Shown here piece after piece: positions 1-7,310 of a stretch of DNA of 64,000 nucleotides (position 1 is the stretch's first letter; every line of letters starts with the position of its first letter). Source of the DNA: an uncultured Collinsella sp. (GTDB lineage: Bacteria; Actinomycetota; Coriobacteriia; Coriobacteriales; Coriobacteriaceae); the NCBI GenBank assembly GCA_958405195.1, contig CATYDM010000001.1, forward strand, positions 1 through 64,000, given 5' to 3'. A program made the position numbers and the translations under genes. The notes below the pieces were generated by a model. It was not told the DNA's origin, did no database searches, and saw nothing but the letters and a program-made list of their open reading frames with translations.

Positions 1-15
1 ACGCGCATAAAGAAA

Positions 16-49
16 GCCTCCCATTTCTCATGTCCAAGAAATGGGAGGC
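16..49 (-). terminator. Rho-independent terminator after rplA
   Basis: A perfect 13-bp inverted repeat (16-28 with 37-49, loop of 8) lies about 65 bases beyond the rplA stop. Read on the minus strand it is followed by a T-rich stretch, so it should end the secE-nusG-rplKA transcript. Confidence 0.85.
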
Positions 50-112
50 AGTTCACAAGGCAGAACCGGGTTTCTTTAGCAATGCTTGCTTTGCTCAGGC
101 AGTAACTAGCAG

Positions 113-820
113 TTACTCAGCCAGGAAGTCACGCTGGACAGCGGGATCGACCTTGACGCCAGGGCCCATGGTGGAAGACACGGAGATGGACTTGACATAC
201 TTGCCCTTAGCAGAAGAGGGCTTGACGCGCAGGATCTCGGTGTACAGGGCAGCGTAGTTCTCGACGAGCTGCTGCTCAGAGAAGGACTTCTTGCCCAGGG
301 GCACGTGGCAGATGCCGTAGCGGTCGGCGCGGTACTCAACGCGGCCAGCCTTGAGCTCGGAGACCATCTTGGCGACATCCATGGTCACGGTGCCGAGCTT
401 GGGGTTCGGCATGAGGCCACGGGGACCAAGGATCTTACCGATGCGGCCAACCTTGGCCATCATGTTCGGCGTAGCGATAGCGGCGTCGAAGTTGATCTCG
501 CCCTTCTGGATCTGGGCGACGAGCTCGTCGGAACCGATGATGTCGGCGCCGGCAGCCTCAGCCTCGCGGGCCTTCTCGCCCTCGGCGAAGACGGCAACAC
601 GAACGGTCTTGCCGGTGCCGTGGGGCAGGGAGATGGAACCACGGATGTTCTGGTCAGCCTTACGAGTATCGATGCCCAGACGGAAGTGGGCCTCGACGGT
701 CTCGTCGAACTTGGCGGTGTCGAGCTCCTTGAGGAGCTTGGCAGCCTGAAGGGGGGTGTAGAGCGTGGCGCGGTCGATCTTCTCGGCAGCGGCGTTATAG
801 CTCTTACCATGCTTAGCCAT
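113..820 (-). CDS. rplA: 50S ribosomal protein L1
   Basis: L1 builds the mobile stalk at the ribosomal E site and in many bacteria represses its own operon by binding the mRNA. The 235-residue product has the usual length and full-length L1 similarity, including the segment around GPRGLMPNPKLGTV. The frame is open to an ATG at 826, but the strong AGGAGG lies only 2 bases from that ATG and 8 bases from the ATG at 820 (MAKHGKS), so 820 is preferred. It follows rplK after 117 bases that contain two hairpins. rplJ and rplL are not downstream; a terminator follows instead. Confidence 0.97.
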   Translation of the reverse strand: MAKHGKSYNAAAEKIDRATLYTPLQAAKLLKELDTAKFDETVEAHFRLGIDTRKADQNIRGSISLPHGTGKTVRVAVFAEGEKAREAEAAGADIIGSDELVAQIQKGEINFDAAIATPNMMAKVGRIGKILGPRGLMPNPKLGTVTMDVAKMVSELKAGRVEYRADRYGICHVPLGKKSFSEQQLVENYAALYTEILRVKPSSAKGKYVKSISVSSTMGPGVKVDPAVQRDFLAE

Positions 821-870
821 GTGCATTACCTCCTGTGGTTAAACGGGCGTGAGCCCTCCCACATCGTATC

Positions 871-918
871 GTGTGCCCTATTGCACACATTTAACGGGCG
901 CCCCGGTCGGAGCACCCG
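871..918 (-). other. Two stem-loops in the rplK-rplA intergenic RNA
   Basis: Between rplK and rplA the transcript can form a hairpin from 895 to 918 (10-bp arms with G-U pairs, 4-base loop) and a second with perfect 6-bp arms from 871 to 888. L1 autoregulates by binding such leaders in other bacteria. That these hairpins do so is only a possibility; they could also be processing or attenuation structures. Confidence 0.4.
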
Positions 919-937
919 TCGTTACCATAAGAAATCG

Positions 938-1366
938 CTACTCAGCGATGGTGACGCCCATGGAACGGGCGGTACCGGCGATGATCTTCTTGGCGGCGTC
1001 AATGTCGTTGGCATTGAGGTCCGGCATCTTGATCTCGGCGATCTTGGTGAGCTGCTCCTGGGAGAGCTGACCAACCTTGTCGGCCTGGGGCTTAGCGGAA
1101 CCAGACTTGAGGTTCAGCTCCTTCTTGATGAGGTGAGCCGCCGGCGGGGTCTTGGTGATGAAGGAGAAGGACTTGTCCTCGTAGACAGAGATCTCAACGG
1201 GGATGATGTCGCCCTTCTTGTCCTGCGTCTCGGCGTTAAAGGCCTGGCAGAACTGCATGATGTTCACGCCAGCAGCGCCCAGGGCGGGGCCGACGGGAGG
1301 AGCGGGGTTAGCTGCACCAGCAGGAATCTGGAGCTTAATGACGTTGGCAACCTTCTTCTCAGCCAT
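938..1366 (-). CDS. rplK: 50S ribosomal protein L11
   Basis: L11 binds the GTPase-associated region of 23S rRNA and takes part in factor binding and the stringent response. The protein has 142 residues, the usual size, with the N-terminal KLQIPAGAANPAPPVGPALG segment typical of the family. The frame opens at an ATG at 1372, but the AAAGGA motif directly touches that ATG and is 6 bases from the ATG at 1366 (MAEKK), which is taken as the start. It lies between nusG and rplA in the common bacterial order. Confidence 0.97.
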   Translation of the reverse strand: MAEKKVANVIKLQIPAGAANPAPPVGPALGAAGVNIMQFCQAFNAETQDKKGDIIPVEISVYEDKSFSFITKTPPAAHLIKKELNLKSGSAKPQADKVGQLSQEQLTKIAEIKMPDLNANDIDAAKKIIAGTARSMGVTIAE

Positions 1367-1486
1367 GGTCATTCCTTTCGAATCACGAGTGTGAAGTACT
1401 TGCTATATCGTAAGCACGCACGTGTTAGAAGCACTCCTGAGATGAGCAATCACAGAAGAAGCACGCTCGCGCGAACGGACGAAAAC

Positions 1487-2023
1487 TTAAGCGATGACAG
1501 CAACCTGGTTAAAGTCGAGCTCGACCGGCGTCTCGCGGCCAAAGATCATCAGCGTGACCTTGAGCTTGCCAGCATCGGTGTTAACCTCGGAGACCTTGCC
1601 ATCAAAGTCGGTAAGCGGGCCATCGGTGACGCGGACGGACGTGCCGACCTCAATATCAACCGAAGTGCGCTTGGGCGAATCGCCCTTACCGGGACGACGA
1701 GTCATCTTGTTGTACTCGTCGCGGGAAAGCGGAGCGGGCTTGCCGTTGCCGCCCAGGAAACCGGTGACGCCAGGCGTGTTACGAACGCACGTCCAAGCAT
1801 CATCATCCATCTCCATGCGGACCAGGACATAACCCGGGAAAATCTTGGAATCCTTGGTCTCACGCTTGCCACCCTCTTTAATCTCGGTGACACGCTCCAT
1901 AGGAATCTCGATATCAAAGATACGGTCCTGCATGCCCATAGTCTCGATGCGATGCTCGAGATCGGACTTAACGCGGTTCTCGTATCCAGAGTAAGTGTGA
2001 ACGACGTACCAACGCTTAGACAT
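1487..2023 (-). CDS. nusG: Transcription termination/antitermination protein NusG
   Basis: NusG binds RNA polymerase and tunes elongation, pausing and Rho-dependent termination. The 178-residue protein starts with the NGN domain (KRWYVVHTYSGYENRV) and ends with a KOW domain around TDGPLTDFDGKVSEV. It has the usual size and lacks the long acidic N-terminal extension found in some actinobacterial NusG proteins. It begins 3 bases after the secE stop, so the two are probably translated from one mRNA. Confidence 0.97.
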   Translation of the reverse strand: MSKRWYVVHTYSGYENRVKSDLEHRIETMGMQDRIFDIEIPMERVTEIKEGGKRETKDSKIFPGYVLVRMEMDDDAWTCVRNTPGVTGFLGGNGKPAPLSRDEYNKMTRRPGKGDSPKRTSVDIEVGTSVRVTDGPLTDFDGKVSEVNTDAGKLKVTLMIFGRETPVELDFNQVAVIA

Positions 2024-2026
2024 GGT

Positions 2027-2365
2027 TTAGCCCCTCAATCCAGAGAACAGAGCAAGAGCCTCGCCAAAGCCAGCATCGAGCAGAGCGATGACGACGCCGA
2101 CGACGATCAGAGAAGCGCAAACGACGACCGAGTAGTTCACGAGCTCCTTCTTATCGGGCCACGTGACACGCTTCATCTCGGACTTGACCGAAGCAAAATA
2201 CTTCTTGGTGCGGGCGAAGAAACCAGGCTTCTCGTTCTTCTTGGACTTCGCAGCCTTCTCGTTCTTCTTGGCAACGGCCTTCTTGGCCTCAACCTTGGAG
2301 TTGGCGGCAGCGCTGTTGGCAGGTGCCGGCTGCTGAGCCTTCTTCTTGTTCTTCTTGTTGGCCAT
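2027..2365 (-). CDS. secE: Preprotein translocase subunit SecE
   Basis: SecE clamps the SecY channel of the Sec translocon in the membrane. The 112-residue product has a Lys/Ala-rich cytoplasmic N-terminal half (about 1-60), an amphipathic segment (KSEMKRVTWPDKKEL), and one membrane helix near residues 83-105, the layout of short single-span SecE proteins. A GGAGG sits 8 bases before the ATG. It is flanked by tRNA-Trp and nusG, a widely conserved arrangement. Confidence 0.95.
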   Translation of the reverse strand: MANKKNKKKAQQPAPANSAAANSKVEAKKAVAKKNEKAAKSKKNEKPGFFARTKKYFASVKSEMKRVTWPDKKELVNYSVVVCASLIVVGVVIALLDAGFGEALALFSGLRG

Positions 2366-2441
2366 TTGGGTTACCTCCGCGCAATGCGCTTATACATGAG
2401 TAAACCGTAAGCCCCCAAGTGGGAGCTTACGGAATAATGAC

Positions 2442-2517
2442 TGGCACGCCAGGAAGGACTCGAACCCTCAACACTCGGTTTTGGAGACCGATGCTCTACC
2501 AATTGAACTACTGGCGT
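2442..2517 (-). tRNA. tRNA-Trp (CCA anticodon)
   Basis: A 76-base cloverleaf on the minus strand: 7-bp acceptor stem, T-arm GGTTCGAGTCC, anticodon loop with CCA, discriminator G and an encoded 3' CCA. It sits between rpmG and secE, as in many bacteria. Confidence 0.97.
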
Positions 2518-2530
2518 ATGTGACTAGAGA

Positions 2531-2680
2531 CTAGCGAGTCTCTTTGTGCAGCGTGTGGTGACGGCACCAGGGGCAATACTTCTTGATCTCCATACGATCA
2601 GGCATGGTCGACTTGTTCTTGGTGGTCGTATAGTTGCGGCGCTTGCACTCAGTGCACGCAAGAGTAACTAGAGTACGCAT
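2531..2680 (-). CDS. rpmG: 50S ribosomal protein L33
   Basis: A 49-residue protein beginning MRTLVTLACTECKRRNYTTT. It is the small L33 protein of the large subunit near the E site. The paired CxxC motifs at Cys9/Cys12 and Cys36/Cys39 mark the zinc-binding (C+) form, which in many bacteria has a zinc-free paralog used under zinc starvation; no such paralog is in this window. The ribosome-binding site is weak. A sigma-70-like promoter lies 46 bases upstream. Confidence 0.95.
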   Translation of the reverse strand: MRTLVTLACTECKRRNYTTTKNKSTMPDRMEIKKYCPWCRHHTLHKETR

Positions 2681-2725
2681 GTATCCTGAACCTTTCATTT
2701 CCGCCCCGTACGGGCACGAGTTGTT

Positions 2726-2755
2726 ACTTTATCAGCTCCACGTAAGTGCTGTCAA
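2726..2755 (-). promoter_or_regulatory. Promoter for rpmG-tRNA-Trp-secE-nusG-rplKA
   Basis: On the minus strand TTGACA (2750-2755) is followed after 18 bases by TAAAGT (2726-2731). It lies downstream of the tuf terminator and upstream of rpmG, so it probably gives this half of the cluster its own start. Confidence 0.65.
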
Positions 2756-2901
2756 TGAAAACCTCGAGTCAATTGGTTCTCGGTGGATCCATTCATATTT
2801 GGAACACATCAATGAAGCCATCGAGAGCTAATCGACGGTGCATCCAGGACCATTATCGATCCTCTCGACACCAGCAACGGCTCAATATCCATTGCAGAAA
2901 A

Positions 2902-2931
2902 GAACCCGGCACCCCTATAAGTGCCGGGTTC
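2902..2931 (-). terminator. Terminator of tuf
   Basis: Perfect 11-bp arms (2902-2912 and 2921-2931) with an 8-base loop. On the minus strand the hairpin is followed by a T-rich run. It lies about 30 bases after the tuf stop. Confidence 0.9.
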
Positions 2932-2959
2932 TCTAAGTCAGCTATATCAAAGAGCTAAT

Positions 2960-4150
2960 TTACTCAATGATCGTGGAGACGATGCCCGAACCGACGGTGT
3001 GGCCACCCTCGCGGATAGCGAAGCGCAGGCCCTCCTCCATGGCGATCGGGTGGATGAGGTCACCCTCGATGGTGATGTGGTCACCAGGCATAGCCATCTC
3101 GGTGCCCTCGGGGAGCTTGACCGTACCGGTAACGTCGGTGGTACGGAAATAGAACTGAGGACGATAACCATCGAAGAACGGGGTATGACGGCCGCCCTCC
3201 TCCTTGGTCAGAACGTAGATCTCGCCGGTGAACTTGGTGTGCGGGGTAACCGAACCGGGCTTGCAGAGAACCTGGCCGCGCTCGATGTCCTCACGCTTGA
3301 TGCCGCGGAGCAGCAGACCGACGTTGTCGCCAGCCTCGCAGAAGTCCATGGACTTACGGAACATCTCGATACCGGTAACGACGGTGTTCTGGGTATCCTT
3401 GATGCCGACGATCTCGACGGGCTCGTTGAGCTTGAGCTCACCGCGCTCGACACGGCCGGTAGCAACGGTACCACGGCCGGAGATGGTCATAACGTCCTCA
3501 ACGGCCATCAGGAACGGGAGGTCGTTGTTACGAGCAGGCGTCGGGATGTACTCGTCGACGGCCTTCATGAGCTCGCGGATAGCGTCCATCCACTTGGCGT
3601 CGCCCTCGAGAGCGCCCAGAGCGGAACCACGGATGACGGGGATGTCGTCGCCGGGGAAATCGTACTCGGAGAGGAGCTCACGGGTCTCCATCTCGACGAG
3701 GTCGATGAGCTCGTCATCGTCGACCATGTCGCACTTGTTCAGGAAGACGACGATGTAGGGAACGCCGACCTGACGGGCGAGCAGGATGTGCTCGCGGGTC
3801 TGAGCCATGGGGCCGTCGGTAGCGGCGATAACCAGGATAGCGCCGTCCATCTGAGCAGCGCCGGAGATCATGTTCTTGACGTAGTCAGCGTGGCCCGGGC
3901 AGTCAACGTGAGCGTAGTGACGGGCAGCGGTCTCGTACTCAACGTGGGAGACGGAGATCGTAATGCCGCGCTCGCGCTCCTCGGGAGCCTTGTCGATGTT
4001 CTCGAACGCAGTGAAGTCAGCCTTGCAGCCCTCGGTCTCGGAGAGAACCTTGGTGATGGCAGCGGTCAGCGTGGTCTTGCCGTGGTCGACGTGACCAATG
4101 GTGCCGATGTTAACATGCGGCTTAGTGCGCTCAAACTTCTCTTTGGCCAT
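2960..4150 (-). CDS. tuf: Elongation factor Tu
   Basis: EF-Tu is the GTPase that brings aminoacyl-tRNA to the ribosome. The 396-residue product has the GTP-binding motifs GHVDHGKT (near residues 18-25), DCPGHADY and NKCD, and full-length domains 2 and 3. The open frame runs upstream to 4219, but GAGGAGGG just before the ATG at 4150 and the family start MAKEKFERTKPH fix the start there. It is transcribed with tRNA-Tyr, -Thr and -Met just upstream, a common bacterial arrangement. Confidence 0.98.
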   Translation of the reverse strand: MAKEKFERTKPHVNIGTIGHVDHGKTTLTAAITKVLSETEGCKADFTAFENIDKAPEERERGITISVSHVEYETAARHYAHVDCPGHADYVKNMISGAAQMDGAILVIAATDGPMAQTREHILLARQVGVPYIVVFLNKCDMVDDDELIDLVEMETRELLSEYDFPGDDIPVIRGSALGALEGDAKWMDAIRELMKAVDEYIPTPARNNDLPFLMAVEDVMTISGRGTVATGRVERGELKLNEPVEIVGIKDTQNTVVTGIEMFRKSMDFCEAGDNVGLLLRGIKREDIERGQVLCKPGSVTPHTKFTGEIYVLTKEEGGRHTPFFDGYRPQFYFRTTDVTGTVKLPEGTEMAMPGDHITIEGDLIHPIAMEEGLRFAIREGGHTVGSGIVSTIIE

Positions 4151-4204
4151 AAAGCCCTCCTCTAAACAGGTCGTCCCCGGACGGGACTTTGCCTTTATAC
4201 CATA

Positions 4205-4235
4205 GTGGCCTCTCAACATACTATTGAGAAGCCAC
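4205..4235 (-). other. Stem-loop between tRNA-Met and tuf
   Basis: 12-bp arms (4205-4216 and 4224-4235, one G-U/mismatch position) with a 7-base loop lie in the 96-base tuf leader. No T-run follows on the minus strand, so it is more likely a processing or stabilising hairpin than a terminator. Confidence 0.5.
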
Positions 4236-4246
4236 CGTGTTACCTA

Positions 4247-4323
4247 TGGTAGCGGTGACTGGATTCGAACCAGTGACGCCACGGGTATGAACCGTGTGCT
4301 CTAACCAACTGAGCTACACCGCC
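4247..4323 (-). tRNA. tRNA-Met (CAT anticodon)
   Basis: A 77-base cloverleaf on the minus strand with anticodon loop TTCATAC, T-arm GGTTCGAATCC, discriminator A and an encoded CCA. The acceptor stem is fully paired (G-U at position 1), unlike initiator tRNA, so it is an elongator type; tRNA-Ile2 with a modified CAT anticodon cannot be excluded. Confidence 0.93.
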
Positions 4324-4326
4324 GGA

Positions 4327-4402
4327 TGGAGCCTGCAACCAGACTTGAACTGGTGACCTCTTCGTTACCAACGAAGTGCTCTACCGACTGAGCTATACAG
4401 GC
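4327..4402 (-). tRNA. tRNA-Thr (GGT anticodon)
   Basis: A 76-base cloverleaf on the minus strand, 3 bases upstream of tRNA-Met. The anticodon stem-loop CTTCGTTGGTAACGAAG gives GGT. An encoded CCA end follows discriminator T. Confidence 0.96.
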
Positions 4403-4412
4403 ACTTGACGGG

Positions 4413-4494
4413 TGGGAGCTATAGGATTCGAACCTATGTAGGCAGAGCCAACGGGTTTACAGCCCGTCCCCATTAACCACTCGGGCAAACTCCC
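4413..4494 (-). tRNA. tRNA-Tyr (GTA anticodon)
   Basis: An 82-base class II tRNA with a long variable arm and anticodon GTA. The bases after the discriminator A read CCC, so unlike its two neighbours its 3' CCA is not encoded and must be added by the CCA enzyme. It is the first gene of the tRNA-tuf transcript. Confidence 0.95.
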
Positions 4495-4556
4495 AATCGT
4501 TCAAGTATCCGCAGGTTCTTTGGTCTTTTGGACCGCCGCCCCCGCGAACGAAAAAG

Positions 4557-4586
4557 ATAATACGATGCAACCTTGGGGGCTGTCAA
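4557..4586 (-). promoter_or_regulatory. Promoter of the tRNA-Tyr/Thr/Met-tuf transcript
   Basis: Minus-strand TTGACA (4581-4586), an 18-base spacer and TATTAT (4557-4562), placed about 60 bases upstream of tRNA-Tyr. A near-consensus promoter suits genes for abundant products. Confidence 0.75.
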
Positions 4587-4807
4587 CGAAAACCTCTAGA
4601 TACACGGTGCCGGGCGTATCTATATACCTTTGACCTGCGGTTTTGTTGAGTTTAGATATGAAGGACGGTAGATTTGGCTGCGCTGGTGACATTTCCCGAG
4701 GGAACACTTTGGCACGGTGGAGTACGCCTACAGCATCGACCTTCGATAACGGCCCTCTTGCACTATTACATAGGTCGCGATCGTGCTTCCACGGCACGTT
4801 CAAGCGT

Positions 4808-4859
4808 GGATAATCTCCCGCTTTTAGCGCGGCTCTAAGCCCAAAGTGGGAGATTATCC
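4808..4859 (-). terminator. Long hairpin after the RpiR-family gene
   Basis: 17-bp arms (4808-4824 and 4843-4859) match at 16 positions around an 18-base loop. It lies 39 bases after the regulator's stop. There is no clear T-run on either strand, so it may be an imperfect terminator or a repeat. Its right arm carries a motif seen again at 8904-8923. Confidence 0.5.
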
Positions 4860-4897
4860 ACTCTCATTCTCCAGACGGGAGAACTATAGAGCCGCTA

Positions 4898-5731
4898 CTA
4901 CTCGGGCCAGACCAAAGTAGACCCATAGAGCGGCTCCCCCTTGGTGCAGGGGTAGCGACTCAAGTAACACGATGATAGCAAGTCGAAGAAATAGGTCATG
5001 GCGTATTTCGAATAAACGCCGAGTCGGTCAATTCCGTTTCCCGCATTACCAAGACGATATACACGGTCAAAAGACCTCGATTTGTCATCGTTGCTAAACG
5101 CAGTAATTAGAATCTTCCTGCCCGAACGGCAATCAAGATACTCACGCGCCTGTGACGCAAATAGCCCGGAGACCGATACGAGAATTATCAATGACTGCGA
5201 AGCGTCTCCCATGTTTTTCAATTCCGCGACGTTAGCCCCAGCAACTATGCGAACTATCTTGCCCGCATAAAACATTTCCTGCTGAAATCGTACGAGATTG
5301 GCGCTCACATTATTGGTGCACCAGATTTCAACGTTTTTATGGCCATCAATTTCGTCGGCAAGGTGCTTAATAGCGATATCGGACACGCCGCTTTCAACCT
5401 CAGCGAACATCTCGATCATGCGAACGTCGAGCTCTGCCCTGTACTCCTCGTAGCCAAATTCCTCCTCTCGATGGCTTAAGTCGCTTGGAAAGACTGATTG
5501 AGTAAATGATTCTTTCAAATCGCTAAGAGACTGGTAGCCCAATCGATTGCAGAAACGACGAACAGCGGAACGGGTCACGAATGCATCGCGGGTTATTGCG
5601 GCAACATTGATTTCGCTCGAACGCCTAATGTGAGCGATGAGATATCGAGCGATGGCGGCATCGTTTGACCCAAACTCGCTGTTGATGATGGAGCTAATGC
5701 GATTGAGCACATCGAAGTCATTGATATTCAC
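4898..5731 (-). CDS. RpiR/MurR-family transcriptional regulator
   Basis: A 277-residue regulator with an N-terminal HTH_6 domain (SEINVAAITRDAFVTRSAVR, roughly residues 50-90) and a C-terminal SIS sugar-phosphate-binding domain (roughly 110-250). RpiR proteins sense phosphosugars and control sugar genes. It is divergent from the 6-phospho-beta-glycosidase/PTS pair, so it probably senses their phosphorylated substrate. The frame is open to an ATG at 5770, but that ATG has no ribosome-binding site. AAGGAG seven bases before a GTG at 5731 supports the GTG start used here. Confidence 0.85.
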   Translation of the reverse strand: MNINDFDVLNRISSIINSEFGSNDAAIARYLIAHIRRSSEINVAAITRDAFVTRSAVRRFCNRLGYQSLSDLKESFTQSVFPSDLSHREEEFGYEEYRAELDVRMIEMFAEVESGVSDIAIKHLADEIDGHKNVEIWCTNNVSANLVRFQQEMFYAGKIVRIVAGANVAELKNMGDASQSLIILVSVSGLFASQAREYLDCRSGRKILITAFSNDDKSRSFDRVYRLGNAGNGIDRLGVYSKYAMTYFFDLLSSCYLSRYPCTKGEPLYGSTLVWPE

Positions 5732-5773
5732 GTGATCTCTCCTTACGCTCTCCTCGAAATCATAGTTCATTTA

Positions 5774-5811
5774 TTGAATCAAACAGCTTTGGTCGTTCTC
5801 TTATGATTCAA
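5774..5811. promoter_or_regulatory. Candidate RpiR operator pair
   Basis: The regulator-glycosidase intergenic region carries two inverted copies of TTGAATCA (5774-5781 and 5804-5811). The first extends to the palindrome TTGAATCAA. A paired site at this position suits a divergently transcribed regulator; binding is inferred only. Confidence 0.45.
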
Positions 5812-5882
5812 ATCAGTTGACGTCATCTTAATCGTAATTCCGCCACACGTATCCACCGTGTTGAATGATGGAAAGGGGATTC

Positions 5883-7301
5883 ATGGGCAACGTGAACAGC
5901 ATCCCGTTTCTCTGGGGTTCCGCCACGGCGTCTTATCAGTGCGAGGGTGCCTGGAACGAAGACGGCAAAGGCCTTGGCGAGTGGGATTTCTTTAACCACA
6001 CAAGCAATAAGAACATCAACCATGTTGACGGTGATGTATCTTGCGACTTCTACCATCGCTATGAAGAAGATATCCGCATGATGAAAGAAGGCGGACAAAA
6101 CACCTATCGTTTCTCTCTTTCATGGAGTCGAATCATCCCCACGGGTATCGGCGAAGTGAATGAAAAGGGTATCGATTTTTATAATCGGGTCATTGATTGC
6201 TGCCTCGAAAATGGCATAGAGCCCAACGTTACGCTGTTCCATTACGATCTGCCATTCACGCTTGCTTGCAAAGGCGGATGGCTGAACAACGACATGGCAG
6301 AGTGGTTCTGCAAATACGCCAAGATTTGCTTTGAGCGCTTTGGAGACCGCGTCAAAATCTGGGCTACCGTTAACGAGCCGCATTTCTACAGCTACTGCGT
6401 AAACATGTTGGGCAACTATCCCCCCAATCGATCGCTCGACGTTCAGTCGTACATGCAGTTTCAGTACAACCTGATGCGCGCAAGCGCACTCGCAGTCCGA
6501 GCATATCGTCAAATGGGCTACGACGGCATCATCGGTGCCGTCCACGATGGCGGCGTTGTCGAACTCGACCCGGCAACCGAGCACCCCGATGACGTATTTC
6601 GATACGCAGACTTTTTCGCCAATCGCATGATTCTGGCACCAGCACTTCAGGGTCAACTGCCGCCAGAAATGGACGAAATCCTTGAAAAACTTGGCGTCAC
6701 GCTCTATCGATCCCCAAATGACGTAGAAGAATTCAGAGACGGTAAAGTCGATTTTATTGGACTCAACGTGTATTGCCGAGAGTATGTAACCGACTGGCAC
6801 GGTGGAGAGCTTGCCGTTTCGGCGAACAATAAGGGCGGTTCGAGCAAAAAGGTCGAAGGAAAATGCATTGCGCCCTTGTTTGAAAGCGCCCGCGACAGCA
6901 ATGTTCCCCGCAATAAATGGGGCCGCGAAATACTCCCAAGTTGCATGTATTCAACCATCATGGATGTCCACGAGCGCTATGACGCGCCCCGCATCTTTAT
7001 TACGGAAAACGGACATGGCGCCTATGAGCAACCAGACGCAGACGGAATGATCCACGATGATGACCGCATCGAGCTTCTGGGCCAGTTCATCGAGCACATG
7101 ATGAGGGCTAAGCGCGACGGCGCGCGCGTTGAGGGCTACTACCTCTGGTCGACGATGGATCTGTATAGCTGGATCAACGGCTACGAAAAACGATACGGAC
7201 TTGTCCATATCGACTTCGAGAACAATCTGGAGCGCACCCCCAAAAAGAGCTGGTATTGGTACCGAGACCTTATCTCGAAGTATCAGGAGCAGGAAGGTTA
7301 G
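5883..7301 (+). CDS. 6-phospho-beta-glycosidase, GH1 family
   Basis: A 472-residue cytoplasmic GH1 enzyme that should cleave the phosphorylated disaccharide or glucoside delivered by the adjacent PTS permease. The acid/base is Glu165 (VNEP) and the nucleophile Glu375 (ITENG). The phosphate-binding triad of the 6-phospho group is present as Ser429, Lys436 and Tyr438 in SWINGYEKRYG. Trp430 next to the serine resembles lactococcal LacG (phospho-galactosidase), so galactoside substrates are possible. AAAGGGG precedes the ATG at 5883; the frame is open slightly further upstream. Confidence 0.9.
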   Translation: MGNVNSIPFLWGSATASYQCEGAWNEDGKGLGEWDFFNHTSNKNINHVDGDVSCDFYHRYEEDIRMMKEGGQNTYRFSLSWSRIIPTGIGEVNEKGIDFYNRVIDCCLENGIEPNVTLFHYDLPFTLACKGGWLNNDMAEWFCKYAKICFERFGDRVKIWATVNEPHFYSYCVNMLGNYPPNRSLDVQSYMQFQYNLMRASALAVRAYRQMGYDGIIGAVHDGGVVELDPATEHPDDVFRYADFFANRMILAPALQGQLPPEMDEILEKLGVTLYRSPNDVEEFRDGKVDFIGLNVYCREYVTDWHGGELAVSANNKGGSSKKVEGKCIAPLFESARDSNVPRNKWGREILPSCMYSTIMDVHERYDAPRIFITENGHGAYEQPDADGMIHDDDRIELLGQFIEHMMRAKRDGARVEGYYLWSTMDLYSWINGYEKRYGLVHIDFENNLERTPKKSWYWYRDLISKYQEQEG

Positions 7302-7310
7302 GAGAAAGAG

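Larger units (their letters stand above)
4495..4897. other. Gene-free stretch of 403 bases
   Basis: It holds the tRNA-tuf promoter (4557-4586) and a long hairpin (4808-4859) after the RpiR gene. A 100-codon open frame on the minus strand (4501-4803) shows no recognisable domain, overlaps the promoter and is not treated as a gene. Confidence 0.7.

Noticed and set aside
305..2410. 701-codon open frame on the plus strand
   Set aside because: It is antisense to rplA, rplK, nusG and secE; long shadow frames are expected in GC-rich genes.
4247..4323. Initiator tRNA-fMet
   Set aside because: The acceptor stem is paired at its first position and lacks the mismatch typical of initiator tRNA.
4501..4803. 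100-codon open frame on the minus strand
   Set aside because: It covers the tRNA-tuf promoter, has no recognisable domain and lacks a good ribosome-binding site.
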